From Desulfobacteraceae bacterium (GTDB lineage: Bacteria > Desulfobacterota > Desulfobacteria > Desulfobacterales > Desulfosarcinaceae): DNA of 5,451 nt. Each line of letters starts with the position of its first letter. Within the stretch, counting starts at the first letter, position 1. Below the pieces are notes generated by a model. It was not told where the DNA came from and made no database searches. It worked only from the letters and a program-made list of their open reading frames with translations. Positions 4,379 to 5,451 of this stretch are shown here, piece after piece. The position numbers were made by a program, and so were the translations under genes. The stretch is taken from positions 1 to 5,451 of the forward strand of contig JALVRI010000268.1 in NCBI GenBank assembly GCA_027031325.1, read 5' to 3'.

Positions 4379-5320
4379 ATGCACAAACCTTCATCAACCT
4401 GGAGCGCCGCTTGCCTGGACAAAATCAGGCTTGCCACAACACCGCCGTTTCAAAAATTCATCGGCCATTTTCTGCTAACCCCCAACTACAGATTGAGCGG
4501 TGTAAAAATCAACTTCGAAGGCACTGAAAATATTCCCCGCCACAAGGGTGTTATCTTCGCCATGAACCATACCGACAGGTTCAACTATTGGCCGTTTCAG
4601 TATAAACTATGGAAAATGAAAAGCTTCCGCTTCACGGCCACCTGGGTCAAAACCGCCTATTTTCGTAACGCGGCCCTGGCCTATGTGCTGCGCTGGTGCA
4701 ACACAATACCAGTGCCTTCCCTGCGCAGTTACGTTGAAGATTTCTTCAATACCCAGCTGGGACGTTCCTGCGCCCCGGCAGAATACCGCGCCCTCAAGCA
4801 ATTCATCGACGGCAAGCTCGAATCGGTCCGCAGCTTTACCAACAAGAGCGGAGAAGCGGCGGCCTCGATGACAGAAAACCTGGCGGAAAAGGTCAGGCGG
4901 GGTTATGAGGCCGTTATGGACAGGGTCACGGAGCTAAGCACATCGGCCCTGTCCGAAAAAAGGCTCAACCTGATCATTTTCCCCGAAGGAACACGTTCCA
5001 AGACCCTGGGAGAAGGCCACACGGGCCTTGCCCAGCTGGCCCTGGCCACCAAGACCCCGGTGGTGCCGGTGGGATGCAACAACAGCAACCATATTTACCC
5101 GGGCAACCTGCCCTTTGCCCGCAGGGGCCAGGTAACATACCGGATCGGTCCCTTGCTGGACTTCGAGCGACACCTGAAACAGTTCCGGATAAAGGAGCCT
5201 TTCAAGCCTTTTTCGAGTTCCGCCCGCCGCCGCTATAAGGATATATTTGAAAAGGCCACCGCCCTCATCATGCAGCAAATAGGATCTCTGCTGGATCCAA
5301 AGCACACCCAAGGGTGTTGA
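4379..5320 (+). CDS. PlsC-like 1-acylglycerol-3-phosphate acyltransferase family protein
   Basis: The 313-residue product belongs to the lysophospholipid acyltransferase (PlsC) superfamily, which transfers acyl groups to lysophosphatidate or related acceptors at the inner membrane. GVIFAMNHTDRFN at 57-69 is motif I, FPEGTRS at 201-207 is motif III and TPVVPVG at 226-232 is motif IV. Motif I is unusual: the catalytic H64 is present, but the aspartate expected five residues on is N69, while an aspartate stands at 66. Between the motif II area and motif III lies a long charged helical insertion (about 134-195), making the protein longer than the usual 240 residues. No obvious N-terminal membrane anchor is seen. 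AAGGGAG six bases before the ATG is a strong ribosome site. It is followed after 17 bases by the transporter gene. The superfamily is sure; acceptor and activity are uncertain because of N69. Confidence 0.82.
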   Translation: MHKPSSTWSAACLDKIRLATTPPFQKFIGHFLLTPNYRLSGVKINFEGTENIPRHKGVIFAMNHTDRFNYWPFQYKLWKMKSFRFTATWVKTAYFRNAALAYVLRWCNTIPVPSLRSYVEDFFNTQLGRSCAPAEYRALKQFIDGKLESVRSFTNKSGEAAASMTENLAEKVRRGYEAVMDRVTELSTSALSEKRLNLIIFPEGTRSKTLGEGHTGLAQLALATKTPVVPVGCNNSNHIYPGNLPFARRGQVTYRIGPLLDFERHLKQFRIKEPFKPFSSSARRRYKDIFEKATALIMQQIGSLLDPKHTQGC

Positions 5321-5337
5321 CCTTACAGGAGAAAGTT

Positions 5338-5451
5338 ATGCCTCCGGTCCCTGAAAATACCCGCGCGAAAATGCGTATCAAGGCCGGCGGGCTGTCCTTG
5401 GCAGCCGGACTGGGTATCCTGGGGCTGAAATTCATGGCCTACCGGCTGACC
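5338..5451 (+). CDS. probable cation diffusion facilitator transporter (3' end outside window)
   Basis: Only the first 38 codons are in the window. After a basic start (MPPVPENTRAKMRIKAGG) comes a hydrophobic stretch, LSLAAGLGILGLKFMAYRLT. This matches the first membrane helix of CDF family transporters, where the phrase is usually followed by GS.ALLSDA.ES; that part is beyond the edge. CDF proteins export Zn2+, Fe2+ or other divalent metals. AGGAGA at 5327-5332, five bases before the ATG, supports the start. It lies 17 bases after the acyltransferase gene, probably in one operon. The call rests on one helix and is tentative. Confidence 0.65.
   Translation, partial: MPPVPENTRAKMRIKAGGLSLAAGLGILGLKFMAYRLT

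Noticed and set aside
5304..5317. ACACCC/GGGTGT inverted repeat at the end of the acyltransferase gene
   Set aside because: It has a loop of only two bases, lies within the coding sequence before the stop, has no T run, and is followed at once by the next gene's ribosome site.

Overview
The window reads as chromosomal DNA from a Gram-negative bacterium of moderately high GC content, most likely a sulfate-reducer-type deltaproteobacterium (Desulfobacterota). This placement is an inference from the gene repertoire and protein style: a YceD/DUF177 protein, a small coiled-coil protein, a half-length TSUP permease and an MCE lipoprotein. No rRNA or tRNA gene is visible to confirm it. I see no CRISPR array, phage module or defence island. 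This is mostly ordinary housekeeping and accessory chromosome, with an interesting set of short repeats.

Layout. From 1 to 1093, rightward: the 3' part of a protein with a C-terminal J domain, followed 17 bases later by a half-length TauE/SafE (TSUP) membrane protein. From 1094 to 1397: a gene-free stretch between convergent genes, holding a 23-bp perfect inverted repeat and a MITE-like palindromic element of about 146 bp flanked by TA. From 3212 down to 1398, leftward: a four-gene cluster of a small uncharacterised protein, a YceD/DUF177 protein, an MCE-domain lipoprotein and a 59-residue coiled-coil protein. The first three overlap or abut, which suggests translational coupling. From 3213 to 3349: a divergent promoter region. 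From 3350 to 4246, rightward: a beta-hydroxyacid dehydrogenase of the 3-hydroxyisobutyrate dehydrogenase family. From 4379 to the right edge, rightward: a PlsC-like acyltransferase with an altered motif I, followed 17 bases later by the start of a probable cation diffusion facilitator transporter.

How the genes relate. YceD is linked to 23S rRNA and ribosome maturation. The MCE lipoprotein and the acyltransferase both suggest envelope lipid handling. The dehydrogenase has its own good sigma70-type promoter. No single pathway unites the window.

The most unusual signal is a short sequence beginning AACCCGGAT found four times. In three copies it is fused to the TGA stop codon of a gene, and in the fourth it lies 9 bases after a stop. 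All four have the same orientation relative to the gene they follow, so this looks like a repeat family tied to gene 3' ends.
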